Assembly (NCBI GenBank): GCA_948144175.1
Contig: CANXME010000095.1
Location: 1,426,001 to 1,490,000, forward strand
Origin: Closterium sp. NIES-65
Taxonomy: Eukaryota > Streptophyta > Zygnematophyceae > Desmidiales > Closteriaceae
Length of the DNA: 64,000 nucleotides
Direction: 5' to 3'
Part shown: positions 28,401 to 37,557 of the stretch, piece by piece
Numbering within the stretch: the stretch's first letter is position 1
Layout of the letters: every line of letters begins with the position of its first letter
The notes under the pieces: generated by a model
The model's input: only the letters and a program-made list of their open reading frames with translations
Told to the model about the DNA's origin: nothing
Database searches by the model: none
Made by a program: the position numbers and the translations under genes

Positions 28401-28892
28401 TGCGTGTGTGCATTTCCAACAGGTTGCGTGTGTGCATTTCCAACAGGTTGCGTGTGTGCATTTCCAACAGGTTGCGTGTGTGCATTTCACAGCAGACGTT
28501 CCATGCGGTTCACAACGCGATGTGTACATTTGCCGACTGACGCACCTTCCAACGGATAGATCGCAAGTGGTAGATGGCGAAACCGCGGTTTCGCGTTCTG
28601 GCTTAGGCTCAAACGGTTTCTTTGGTTCGGATTGCTGCTCCGGCGTAGGTTGGGGACCCTCTGCAAGCTCGGCTTGGCTTACAGCAGCAGATGGCGCAGA
28701 TTCCGTTTGCGTTAGCGTTTCCGTCGTCTCTTCTGTTCCGAGATTCAGAACGTCAGGTTTTGAGAGCGAGGAGTGAAGAAATAGAGCGACGACGACCAAT
28801 ATGAGAACAAGCGACGCGAAAAGAAGGCGTTGCTTGGTGCGCTTCCAGTCTGCTACACACGCGGTTGGCGGCGGAATCTCAGGAGAAGACAT
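22457..28892 (-). CDS. TBL2: trichome birefringence-like O-acetyltransferase
   Basis: Second TBL/PMR5 enzyme, convergent with TBL1. Seven exons on the minus strand: 28892-28546, 27931-27785, 27311-27188, 26317-26201, 24188-24069, 23556-23266, 22642-22457. They join in frame to 443 residues, normal for the family, and exons 2-5 match TBL1 exon lengths exactly. Residues 23-39 form a membrane anchor behind a basic KRTKQR stretch, a type II Golgi topology, then an acidic/proline-rich stem. PMR5N starts CDLSVGSW (110-117) and includes NCQRNGRVNMRYLQYEW. The esterase domain has GDS (Ser186) and DCLHWCLPGIPD (Asp418, His421). Exon 4 is the most diverged exon, and its borders rest on homology and length. 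Substrate unknown. The gene spans 6.4 kb because of repeat-filled introns. Confidence 0.87.
22930..23225 (-). repeat. Copies of the exon 6 end downstream of TBL2 exon 6
   Basis: About 23130-23222 repeats the exon 6 end (AMDARNAQIE type) with a GTGAGG donor, and about 22935-23000 is an older copy. As in TBL1, downstream copies keep the exon end and donor. Confidence 0.8.
23600..24010 (-). repeat. Three or more exon 6 start copies upstream of TBL2 exon 6
   Basis: About 23622-23680 copies acceptor and start almost exactly (LKKRHYMVGNKEQPS). About 23765-23785 keeps only the acceptor region, and about 23848-23905 is diverged. About 23964-24005 resembles the internal TMQTALHTV segment. Confidence 0.85.
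24196..24540. repeat. 14-bp purine minisatellite in TBL2 intron 4
   Basis: About 24 tandem copies of GTGGAGAGGGGAGA with a GTGGAGAGGGGTGA variant, ending right at the exon 5 acceptor side. On the coding strand it is a long pyrimidine tract directly upstream of exon 5, so it may act as an enlarged polypyrimidine tract. Apparent Ser/Pro/Leu proteins here are repeat artefacts. Confidence 0.95.
24566..24640 (-). repeat. Exon 5 start copy (ghost 1, TBL2 intron 4)
   Basis: The minus strand reads GATAGGACCACAGCCAGCCC then GTGGACGGTGCACCTG, close to the exon 5 start (GDRTTASTWTVHL). It diverges after about 45 nt. Confidence 0.8.
24640..24760. repeat. 7-bp purine repeat (GGGAGAG)n
   Basis: About 16 imperfect copies of GAGGGGA-type heptamer. 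Like the 14-bp array it is a pyrimidine tract on the coding strand of TBL2. Confidence 0.9.
24775..24870 (-). repeat. Exon 5 copy (ghost 2, TBL2 intron 4)
   Basis: The minus-strand translation around QGNKSTASTRMTHL and on to HLDRITSPVFN aligns with exon 5 QGDRTTASTWTVHLDQVHPNWSPVL. It is a nearly full-length but diverged exon copy preceded by CACCAG. Confidence 0.8.
24920..25602. repeat. 15-bp minisatellite derived from exon 5
   Basis: About 45 tandem copies of GATCCAGATGCGCCT with point variants (GCGTTTG, GTGCCT, GTGTTTG). Read on the coding strand of TBL2 each unit is CATCTGGATCAGGCG (HLDQA), and exon 5 itself holds GTGCATCTGGACCAG followed by GTGCATC. Because the unit is 15 bp and stop-free it opens long frames on both strands. 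These are not genes. Confidence 0.97.
25603..25680 (-). repeat. Exon 5 start copy (ghost 3) at the head of the 15-bp array
   Basis: The minus strand reads through CAATGCCATTGCAAGCACCTGG then ACGGTGCATCTAGATCAGG and runs straight into the 15-bp array. The copy's VHLDQ codons are therefore the first units of the array. Confidence 0.8.
25861..25945. repeat. 18-bp tandem repeat in TBL2 intron 4
   Basis: Five copies of ATGGCTTGCCTGGCAGC with small variants. Related GGCTGGCAGCAG sequence recurs at about 26055, 26185 and 51690. Confidence 0.85.
25950..26200 (-). repeat. Copies of the exon 4 end and donor downstream of TBL2 exon 4
   Basis: Three units of about 110 bp share GGCTTACACTGGGAGTAGAT-like sequence, the complement of the exon 4 end plus its GTAAGC donor, and a following GGACGAGGAAGG stretch. 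They lie at about 25950, 26070 and 26190; the last adjoins the real exon end (26201). Confidence 0.8.
26375..26480 (-). repeat. Exon 4 start copy upstream of TBL2 exon 4
   Basis: The minus strand encodes DGPLFPGG-type codons, as in the real exon at 26317, then diverges into a different tail with VIAPHLNA. More C-rich remnants follow to about 26640. Confidence 0.75.
26700..27180 (-). repeat. Exon 3 remnants downstream of TBL2 exon 3
   Basis: About 27068-27130 copies the end of exon 3 (LQCLIQTATPT) and its donor. About 27130-27175 and 26745-26775 resemble the exon start (KF or RF, then ASAFL). A separate direct repeat, GAACAACCTACTTCGTAAC, occurs at about 26806 and 26928. Confidence 0.7.
27590..27784 (-). 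repeat. Exon 2 end copy and 21-bp donor repeats (TBL2 intron 2)
   Basis: Just after the exon 2 donor (27784) the unit GTATGGGTTGTGAAAGGTTCC recurs about four times. It is followed by a copy of the exon 2 end (MRYLQYQWRNLGCCIER type) with a GTGTGT donor near 27610. This is the same layout as TBL1 intron 2. Confidence 0.85.
28130..28490. repeat. Two tandem arrays in TBL2 intron 1
   Basis: 28130-28375 holds about six imperfect copies of a ~38-bp unit (CTGACATAACATGCAGGTCG then CATGTGTGTATTTGTCAC). 28377-28490 holds five copies of a 22-bp unit, GTGTGCATTTCCAACAGGTTGC, near the exon 1 donor. No unique spacers occur, so this is not a CRISPR array. Confidence 0.9.
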
Positions 28893-29478
28893 GCTGTCCT
28901 TGAAAAACGAACGACGGATTCGTTAGATAGACCTACACGGCATGTGCTGAGACTACATTCTCCGAACGCTGCATTGCCTGCAGATTATCCGAAAGTAGTC
29001 GCACGGACGGGTCATGCGAAGCTGGCAGCGAAATCGAATCTATGCAAAAGGCTCAGGGATGTGCGAGGCGTTCTGTAACCTATGAAGTCAATGTTTGGGC
29101 TTGCTTGACTTGTGTCTCAGCACAGCACCAATATGACTCGCACAGCAAGGCACGGCACGCCAACGGATCATCCCAGTAGCGCCCAAGCCCGACTGACAAC
29201 ACCTTGCCGCGCGAATCATCGCATGGATTGGAATCGAGAGATCGAGACTCAAGAGAGCATCTTCACCGCTCATATCTTCACCGCTCATATCATCATCCAG
29301 ATTCCAGTCATCGAGCCAAGGTCGCCCCCGAAATTTCGTTTTCCCGATATTAGCTACTCATCGTATCATGTACGGAGATGCACAATTGGGTTCGAATGAA
29401 ATTTGCCTGGTCCATCCTACAAGCCTCCGTTAGGAATATTGGTTTAAGTTAAAGTTTAAGTTTTATAAAGGTCGTGAC
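28893..29478. other. Upstream region of TBL2
   Basis: It should contain the TBL2 promoter. I see no TATA box at a convincing distance and no other gene. Confidence 0.4.
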
Positions 29479-29504
29479 CAGGGCAAATTTTTGGATTTAG
29501 CCTA

Positions 29505-29975
29505 CCCTTAAGATCAGTGTGGCACAGGCTCAAAAACCTGATTATCAATGTGACTCCTTGTGAAAAAAACTTTCCCATCAGGGTTTTCCCCGTTTTGGAA
29601 AAATATATCTTGGCGCATCAGTGTTCATAAAAAACAAACCCTGTTCACTAGTTTTTATACTTGCACTCAATACAAAGAAACAGTAAGCCTGGCCAATGGT
29701 GGCCCAATGTGTGCCAGCACATGCGCTGTCAAGGCCGAAAATCAGGCTTCGACACTTGTCAATCGGGATTCCGGGGTTACGGGAAAGGGGGGGTGGGGGG
29801 TACTGGGGGGCGAGGGGGGGGGGGGTGGGGGTAGGGTACTCGTTTTAGGGTAAAACTCGTTATGGGATCCGGGAACCTTTATGCATCAGTGTGACATAAA
29901 TGTAAACCCTGGTTCATCATGGTAAAACTAACTCCTAAAAAAATTACCCGGGGCCATCAGTGTGACCCCCAAAAA
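29505..29975 (+). repeat. Repeated ATCAGTGTGAC-like motif near the H1 left end
   Basis: The motif occurs with variants at about 29512, 29544, 29617, 29884 and 29957. Clustered short repeats beside the ends are typical transposase-binding sites in hAT elements; that role here is inferred. A G-rich run lies at 29786-29838. Confidence 0.55.
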
Positions 29976-32356
29976 CCACCCTGATTATCAGGGTATCAGG
30001 GTGATTTACCCTGATAAAATTTCCCCTGGTCGTAACCCGTTACAAGGCATAGCACAAATATGGCTAAAGCAGCCAAAGCCCAACGAGCCTAAACCAACCA
30101 GAACTACTTGTAAGCAGGCAAACACACAAAAGCTTGTGTGGCTATACCCTGAAGTGAAGAAGCCATAACGAGTTTACAGTGAACGGACGGAGTCGTTAAG
30201 GCCCGCGTCCCAAATTGCGGACAACGAGGGTCAAGTTCAGGGCCCAAAATTGGTTTAGGCCTACTCTTGCAAATCAGGGTACCAGGCTCTCCTAGAACAG
30301 ACCCCTAGGGTAGAATTTTCCGTAGCCTGATTTCAGCAGGGTAATTCTGGCACTAGGCTGAATTGAGAAGGGTATTTTCGGGCCAATTCTGTTTTGGTTA
30401 CAGTTTTGTGAGCTACGGTTTTAATAAAATCAGAAATGAAGTAATACACCCAAAGTCCATTCACTCTACAACAGTCATGCATGAAGTACACACCTACTCA
30501 GTGCCACCCCCACTGCCTACATCTTCTACAAATAGTGTCTGTGAAGCTCTCGTGGGGTCGAACTCCCTGGTGGATCGCCTCAGCCTCTCTCCACGAAAGA
30601 TAGCGACCACCTCAAACCAGTCGACATCGTACCGCAGCAGGGAGCAACGCATCAGATGCTCCAGGCTTGTGCCGCCAAGGCTGCCACGGCCCCACGTCTT
30701 GATCAGATTCTGCTTCGAGAAGCCACGCTCGCATTCAACCGTGCTCAATGGCAGCACGGCCACTGACTGCCACATCCGCATGATGTTGGGGAAGGAGACA
30801 CGCCATGCATCATCCCGCAGCATATTCGTCAGCGCTTGATGGAATTCCTCGTTGTTTTGTTGGGCGAACATTGTGGATGTAAACATCCACAGCTCCTGCT
30901 GGGCTCTCTTGTAGTCGAACCCTGTGGTGGGGCGGAGTGCGGGTGAAAGCTAAGCCGATGCTCGCACACACGGGTAGGGGTGGGGGGCATTAGTCCAACA
31001 GGCCACAGTATGCAGGATGTTCAATGGTTAACCTAATGTCAGGCATGAAAGTGACAACAAACATCAGAACATGTGCAAGCGCTACAGAAGGCTTACCAGG
31101 CAGCTTGTGGTGGTATAACTTGTGCAGTTGGCCGAGCCACTTCTTGAACGTTTCCAGTCGCTTCGTGTCGTCGGACACGTACGAGGCTGTGCGAAAGAAC
31201 TTCGAGCCTTCCAGGAGCTCCAGGTCGCGCATCCGCCATTCCAGCTCCTTATCAATGGCGCGCACGTACTTGATCGACAGCTCGACGCACGCAGTGACAT
31301 CGCCTTCCGTCTCGTGTCCAGGCAGCGGGCGCTCGTGCAGCGTGAACTCAAACGTGACGGGATTCCCTTCCCCATCTACGACTTTCGCCTTCATCTCGCG
31401 CTTGTCCTTTGCCCCGTGCCTCTGAATGAACTCGGGAAGCTGCATTTTCTCGCCGCTGCCGAAATGGTGTACAGGGTCGCGGAGGGAATACCGCGTCTTC
31501 AAACACATCCTTGTCTGCTGCACGATGTGCGCAACAAGGGTTACGTCCACCTGCACAAGGGGATCGCACCGACTTAGTTAGTACACGTGCTTGCAAGCGA
31601 CAACAAAAATGCCAGCAACAAAGACGCTTACCTGGCGCTGCTGGAATCGCATGTTAAGGCTGTTCAGTTCCCAAAGCACATCCGCAAGAAAGCGGATGAG
31701 CCAGTGGAACTTGAACAAGGTCATCACCTCGTAGAGATCCGCCTTGTTATCCTTCATCACCACAATGGCCGCTGGGAGCACGTCTAGCAGGCGCTGTACC
31801 GCTTCACCGCGGGCGAGCCATCGTGTGTCGCTAATCCCCTGCGCCTCGAGATTCGTCTGGCAGAAAATCCGCTGCATCTCTTGAAACTTTGCGTAGTCTA
31901 CGCTGCTGCGGCCGATGTGGTCAGCGAAGGCGCGCACGACGTCGTCGATCATTAGCAGGTCAGGTACCTCTTCTGCAGCATCACTGGCAGCGAGTGCCTC
32001 CCTGTACATACAGGAAACACGGCATATTGTTAGTCAGCGTGAGCAGTTGGTAAGCGAGCAGCACGGAGCACACTACGGTGATGCTTACCGATGCGCGATA
32101 CAGTGTGTTGAAGCCAGATGCGGAATACGCATGCGAAGACGTGTCACGACTCCTCGGTTCTTGCCGACCATGACGCTGGCACCATCGGATGCGACGCTGG
32201 ATATCTTCTGGAGATCCAGCCCGATACCTGTCAGATACTGCACAACAGCGGATGTGAGTGAGGCACCATCACAACGGTCAACAGTAACCAGAGTCAAGAA
32301 CTTTGTAACCACAGTGGTGTGCTGGAAGAACGTGGCGTATAGAATGAGGTGTTTCC

Positions 32357-32605
32357 TGTCGAGAGTAATAGGTAAGTTAAGAGGTGGGGCCTAGGCTTAG
32401 TAGCCTAGGCCCGAACTTAGGTATCGAACGGGATTTTCACCTAGGGGAGAGTATCGAGTGAGTTGAGAGAAGTTGGGAGAATGTGTGGCTTCACTATAGT
32501 TTTGAAGTACATATAGCAAAGGAAACACATAAGGTGCACCACCAATACAAAGTTTAAATAACTACACTAACTACAGCTACAGGCAGTTACAAATATAAGT
32601 TGACA
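32357..32605 (-). repeat. T1 3' LTR (249 bp)
   Basis: Plus strand starts TGTCGAGAGTAATAGG and ends AAATATAAGTTGACA. No difference from the other copy was seen. Confidence 0.95.
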
Positions 32606-33099
32606 CTCCCCCATAACTGCCTGCAGCAGGAGTATGTGCAGAATGCAACCTGCAGGTGTACACATGCAAAATAAAAGGTAAGCAACAGCAGGTAATGCAG
32701 GCGGGCTGACACTAAGTGGTCACCTCCTCCATCTCCTCACCCTCCTCCTTCCCCTCCCCCAAACTGCTGCAGGAGCAGCAGAGAAGGGGGGAAGAGAGGA
32801 GAGGTGGAGGGATGGCTGCATGTTGCCTCACACCCGCCACCCCGGTACCACTCCCCCTGCTCCCCCACATCCTCACACCCTCCCCCCCCAGCGGCAGCTG
32901 CAGCGGTGGGACTGAAAGAAGGAGGAGGGGAAGGGAGAGAGTTGACTCCACACTCCAACACCCTCCACCCCCATACCCTCCTCCCCACGGCTGCAGGGAG
33001 ACAAAGGAAGAAGGGGGTGGGAAGGAAGAAAGCCGCAGAGCGGCGAAAAGGTGTCGGTGCAGATGGGTCAGGGGCGGCTTCAGGGAGAGCAGGGGCGGA

Positions 33100-33330
33100 A
33101 AGGCCCGTCGCGTGCCAGTGCCACGGGGCGCACGACGGGTAGTAGAAGAAAAAGGGCCCGATCGTGCGCCTAGGGGCGCACGACGAGCAGGGCACCATCG
33201 TGTGCCACGGGGCGCACGATGGGCAGATGAAGGGCACCGTCGCGTGCCACGGGGCGCGCGACGGGCAGAGTAGTAGTAGTCCCGTGGGCGGGACTAAGTA
33301 AAAATCGTCACGCGCCCTAGGCGCGCGACC
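33100..33330. repeat. Short GGGGCGCACGAC repeats inside T1
   Basis: About five imperfect units of GTGCCACGGGGCGCACGACGGGCAG and its partial complements (CGTGCGCC, GGCGCACG) that could fold into stems. Non-coding. Confidence 0.75.
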
Positions 33331-33393
33331 GAAAAATCATAGCGGAAGCGTAGGGCGGGCCCACAGGCCAGGTCGTAAAAAGCTCCGATAACA

Positions 33394-33642
33394 TGTCGAG
33401 AGTAATAGGTAAGTTAAGAGGTGGGGCCTAGGCTTAGTAGCCTAGGCCCGAACTTAGGTATCGAACGGGATTTTCACCTAGGGGAGAGTATCGAGTGAGT
33501 TGAGAGAAGTTGGGAGAATGTGTGGCTTCACTATAGTTTTGAAGTACATATAGCAAAGGAAACACATAAGGTGCACCACCAATACAAAGTTTAAATAACT
33601 ACACTAACTACAGCTACAGGCAGTTACAAATATAAGTTGACA
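33394..33642 (-). repeat. T1 5' LTR (249 bp)
   Basis: Identical to 32357-32605 as read. On the minus strand it is followed by the primer-site-like TGTTATCGGAGC. Confidence 0.95.
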
Positions 33643-35237
33643 TTTCCCATTCACACGGTCCGTGCTCTCGTCGAGTTGAATCCCTATCCACGGGGATTCG
33701 AGCAGGTGCTGGCGCTGTGTCTCTTGAAGGTATGTTGAGAGGGCGCGCATGTTCTCTTTGAAGCCGTAACTGCCAGGGGACATCAAGGGTGGTTAAATAC
33801 CACATTGGATAATATACAACACAGCAAAAACACCAAATCAAGTAGTCACTTACTCTGTGTAGTACGCGCCGTAGCCGCCAGCGGGAGGCAAGTCTGGTAA
33901 CCCCTCCTTCGCCAGAAACCAACACAGCGGGACGAACATCGCTATGGGTGCATCGGCCTTACAGACAAAGTGCACGATGTGGAGGAGCCGAATGATGTGT
34001 CGTGTGGAAGCGTCTGTAGCCTGCCATCGTGTGATTGAGGCCTGCTTCGCCTTCCTCGCTTCCGCCTTCTCCTGATGCTCCAACGACTCCTTGTGTGCAC
34101 GGGAGGAGGTGTGAGCGCGGATGCTGCCAATCTGGAGGTCCCGAGCGCCTTCGCCCTTCACCCCATACGCGGTGTGCGCCAGTGGATCTCCATGCTTCAC
34201 ACAAATCGCACACTTCAAAGACGGACGACCGTTAGACATGCGGTGCAAACGTAACCATTTGAAGCTACCTGCCCACTGACCCTCAAGCGTCTTCTTCACC
34301 GACTCATACTCAGCATCCGCCAGTGCGGTGGGTGGCGTTGGGTTGGCCAAAGGAGCAGGGCGCTTGTGTGAAGTAGCGTTTTTCGGAGGAGGGGCGCCCC
34401 ACAGCGTCTGCTGCTTGTACGTAACTCCCACACGCGGTCGCTTGACGGGCGCGCTGCTGACCGTCGAAGGCGAAGCAGTAGGCGGCTTTGACGAGCCCTC
34501 GCCTCCTCCGGGAACCAAATCTATGTCAGGATGTGGCTCCTACGCCGTGGGTGAGTCTGGCGGCTCGAACGGATAAACCGTTCCTACCACACATTCAGGT
34601 GACGGCTCACGAGGCGGCGGCTGAGCGATGGGCACGGCGTAGTTCTCGCTAAGGCGTGGTAAAACGCCCAGCACAGAGAGGCCGTTTCTCGCGCCATCAG
34701 GTGGATCAGGCTCTCTAGTGGGCATTGTTGAGGTGAAAGTTGGAGCATGGTTGAGAATGAGGGCCAAGCGAGAGACCCCCTCGAAGAGAACGACCCCCTG
34801 GCTGCCTCTCAAGAGGCCGTTTCTTCCACGAGGCGCGAAGTGTATGGCCAGCAAATCAGGACTGTTGATGAATTTTGTTGTTAAGGACAGCTTGAAGCTG
34901 TCCAGGACAGCAAATTCTGCTGTGTTGGCGGTGGGCATGGCGACGGGTGGCAAGATTCGAGAATGAGCTGTCAGCCCTGTGTTTGTGGGGGTGTGGTACA
35001 TTTTGTCACAAAGCGAACAGTGGTCTGATTCGCGTTAGAAAAGTTTCGGTAAAAGGGTAGTGTACACCACACCCTGATTCCGACAGCCTAAACTTAAAAC
35101 CAGACAGGGTAAAAAAAATCATGTTCTTTTAAGAGAAGGGCAACTAATTCGCATTCCTGATTTTGGCAGGGTATTCTTGAAAAAACGGCCGACCCCCAGG
35201 GTAATCAGGGCGTTTTACCCTGATATTTTGGGCCCTG

Positions 35238-36169
35238 GTCAAGTTTTTAAAACTTGACGAAGTTGAGTGTCCAAGCTTTTGAAAGCCACGCACCTGCAAT
35301 TTGGGACTTACGAAGACAGATTCACTCACCAGGGGGAAAACCGACGGTTGGCTAGGTCTGGCGAAAAAAACGAACCTAGACGAAATTGCGAACTCTCGCC
35401 AAAGCCTAAACCAGAAAAACTCCCTCTAGTCAACTTTTAAAAGCATGAACAATTTGGGCCGCCGGCTTTAAGTAACCATGATCGTCCAACGCAGGGTGGA
35501 TCTTAGGAACTCCAGCAGTGTCGAATTTGAGAAGCCTCAAAGAGGTAGATGCACTGACGCGTTTTTTCGTGCGACGTTGTCACTGGCTGATATACGCAAC
35601 TTCTCCTACAAACCGCGGAGCTCTCTCACCGGACCAAATGGAACTAATCCCTTCACTCGCTGCTGGCGTCATTACGTGACCTACGCCAACTCGGGCGGCA
35701 TCGTGACATTCTATACCGTTTCTACAATCACGCACTGCCAGCCAGCAACCGTTTCCGATTTGCGGATTCCAGGGGAACATGTCAAAGATGGGCGAGGGGG
35801 TCCTCGAAACCAGCCAACACATTTTCTTTAAGGGCAAAGATGCCATGCGGGTGGTGACGGCAGCCCTTAAATGCACCGGCCTAAGTCACCTTCGAACCTC
35901 AATTGACGAAGATTCCGTCTTCTTTCCGCCCTACCGCTTGGAAAGGCACAATAGCGTGATGGTGCCTACTGGTTGGTGTAGCGTGCTACACAATTTTGCG
36001 TGACGGATGTGATCATGTCTTTGAGACACAGGTTCCGGACTACAGAGGCACGCTATACCGCATCTTGGCGCTGTTCCTCACAGCCTGCAAATTCTACTTT
36101 GCGAAGAGGAAATGGTGGTATGAAGCAGTTTATGTCTGACTCCCAAAGCAGCACCCGAGCAGAAAGTGC
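35238..36169. other. Unassigned DNA between H1 and the LINE fragment
   Basis: Open frames at 35478-35831 (+) and 35580-35876 (-) overlap and show no family motif I recognise. At most it may be remnant mobile DNA. Confidence 0.4.
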
Positions 36170-37184
36170 CTAGAAGCCATGATTCTTGAACTTGGACTGT
36201 GATGACTTGAGCCCGAGAGATGACGCTCCTGTAGTTGGCCTTTGACTCCACCTGTCCTCCCATAAGTACCCTATGACTTCTAGCTGCAAAACACATAGAA
36301 CCTCCGCAAAAATACCGCTTGGAGTGTTGGTAGGGAGGGCTTTAATGATGTCTTTATGTAATAGAAAATAGTGGTGTCCGTAAGGAAGGGGAACGCATGG
36401 CCAGGCGACGGATTCGTAGGGGGATGGGCGGAACCTTCGGATAGCACGTTGTATGTGAAATGATTTAAAGAGTGCCGAGGGCTCAAATGCCCCTACCCCG
36501 CCGTGTTTCTTCTTGTTGTACAGGACCCTTTTGGGAATATTCCACATGGAGCGTCTTTCTTTGTACTTGGAAGCAGAGAGGAAAATTCCCACAATGACGT
36601 CCAACTGTTTGATGATGTGGGCTGGGGGAGGTTGAAATCTGCCACCAAAAGAATTGTGTGAGGAGTTACGTTCTAGCGATAGCATCTTACGACAGGAGAC
36701 CGTTGCTTTTAGTCGAGCAAGGAGATTGGCAGAGGCGCGGACTCTGGCATTGATGGCTTCCCAAGTGGTACCGCCCGGTTCTGTGAGTTCCCTGTAGACT
36801 CCCCAAATGCGCTCTGCCTCGTTTGCTTGTTGGATCGGAATGGGACCAGCCTGTACGACCATGCTGTAGGGAAAATTGACAAGTATGATAGAGCATTTGT
36901 CCCAATTCGCATGTTCCCGTGGAACCTCTCCAAGGAAGGAGATTTTTTCAATTGTCATAATCAGAGTTCATCAGCGTGATCGGCCACAGGTTTTCCACCC
37001 TGTCCGTGTCCCCTTTCTTTGGTATGAGGACCGTGCGTCCTGTGAGCATTGAGGCAGGTAGGTGTTCCCTTAGGAATTGGAATGAAGCTCTCCACCCTAA
37101 ACCCTCCTTACGGCGGCCATGGATTTTACCGAGAAGCTCAACGTCAGCATCTTTGTTATGATGTAAACACGAATATTCAACCAA
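36170..37184 (-). pseudogene. LINE reverse transcriptase fragment with internal deletion
   Basis: 37184-36950 encodes the front of a LINE RT (LPASMLTGRTVLIPKKGDTD, then WPITLMNS). It then jumps, in another frame, to the region after the palm: 36958-36170 encodes a non-LTR C-terminal part with IPKRVLYNKKKHGGVGAFEP and LFKSFHIQRAIRRF. The catalytic palm with the YADD-type box is missing, so this is a dead copy. Confidence 0.75.
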
Positions 37185-37427
37185 ACAGCTTGTTTTGCCT
37201 ATAACTCTTCTTTTGAACAGCCAGTCATTTATGCTAACCTTTGCTAGTCATGTTATCAGTCTCGATGTTTATCAGGCATCCATGGGATCGCGGTTAACCT
37301 GTGCTCTTGTCCATGACGCTACTATATTATCAGGACCACCCTACACCACGACTGGCTACAATGTTATGAAGAACGATGATCCCCAGGGGTTTCCCTCAAG
37401 TTCACAACAGTAGCAGCGTCACCTATT
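37185..37427. other. Short flank before C3
   Basis: No recognised feature except CTATT at 37423-37427, the left target duplication of C3. Confidence 0.5.
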
Positions 37428-37557
37428 TGTCAAATGTTATGTCTACTATAGTTTGTTTAGGCTGTAGTGGGGTAGTCACTATAGGGTACAGTAAGTTTAG
37501 GGTTTCCTACTTGTACCCAACCCTTTCCTAGTGCAATCACTCTTGTTCATTCTGACA
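37428..37557 (+). repeat. C3 5' LTR (130 bp)
   Basis: Starts TGTCAAATGTTATG, ends TTCATTCTGACA, and is followed by TGGTATCACAAGCC, a degenerate initiator-Met primer site. Confidence 0.93.

Larger units (their letters stand above)
32357..33642 (-). mobile_element. Non-autonomous copia-type LTR element T1 (1,286 bp)
   Basis: Two 249-bp direct repeats (32357-32605 and 33394-33642), identical as I read them, flank 788 bp without gag-pol. The LTRs have TG...CA ends. Both flanks carry TTTCC (32352-32356 and 33643-33647), a perfect 5-bp target duplication. On the minus strand TGTTATCGGAGC, like the initiator-Met primer site, follows the 5' LTR and TATGGGGGAG precedes the 3' LTR, so the element points left. 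It would need enzymes from an autonomous copia. It interrupts exon 2 of the hAT gene. Confidence 0.95.
30494..34518 (-). pseudogene. hAT transposase-like gene (ZNF862-like) split by T1
   Basis: Five GT-AG exons on the minus strand: to 33854, 33769-32089 (interrupted by T1), 32001-31632, 31550-31097, 30921-30494. Domains: a TTF/BED-type zinc finger (LKCAICVKHG then SSRAHKESLEHQ), the first acidic motif LDESTDR, SDGASVMVGKNRG, the hAT landmark DTRWLARGEA, and a C-terminal dimerisation region (PLSTVECERGFSKQNLIKTW). Apart from T1 the exons stay in one frame (769 codons counted from 34518 if T1 and one duplication are ignored). No ATG sits at 34518; the frame continues upstream to about 35001 across a TAG at 34540-34542. 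It could be a transposase or a domesticated derivative. Confidence 0.85.
29479..35237 (-). mobile_element. Candidate hAT element H1 (ends uncertain)
   Basis: The hAT gene at 30494-34518 is flanked by DNA rich in CAGGG and CCCTG. The minus strand at the right end and the plus strand at the left end both read GACCAGGGC next to AAGTTTTA-type sequence (left about 29477, right about 35239). CAGGG starts are common in hAT terminal repeats. I found no matching 8-bp target duplication, so these ends are tentative. Confidence 0.4.

Noticed and set aside
28130..28490. Regular repeats that look like a CRISPR array
   Set aside because: Units are directly adjacent with no unique spacers, the genome is eukaryotic, and the arrays are in an intron.
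32345..33650. T1 read as a normal intron of the hAT gene
   Set aside because: It has TG...CA LTRs, a 5-bp target duplication, a primer site and a polypurine tract, and lacks GT-AG ends at the join.
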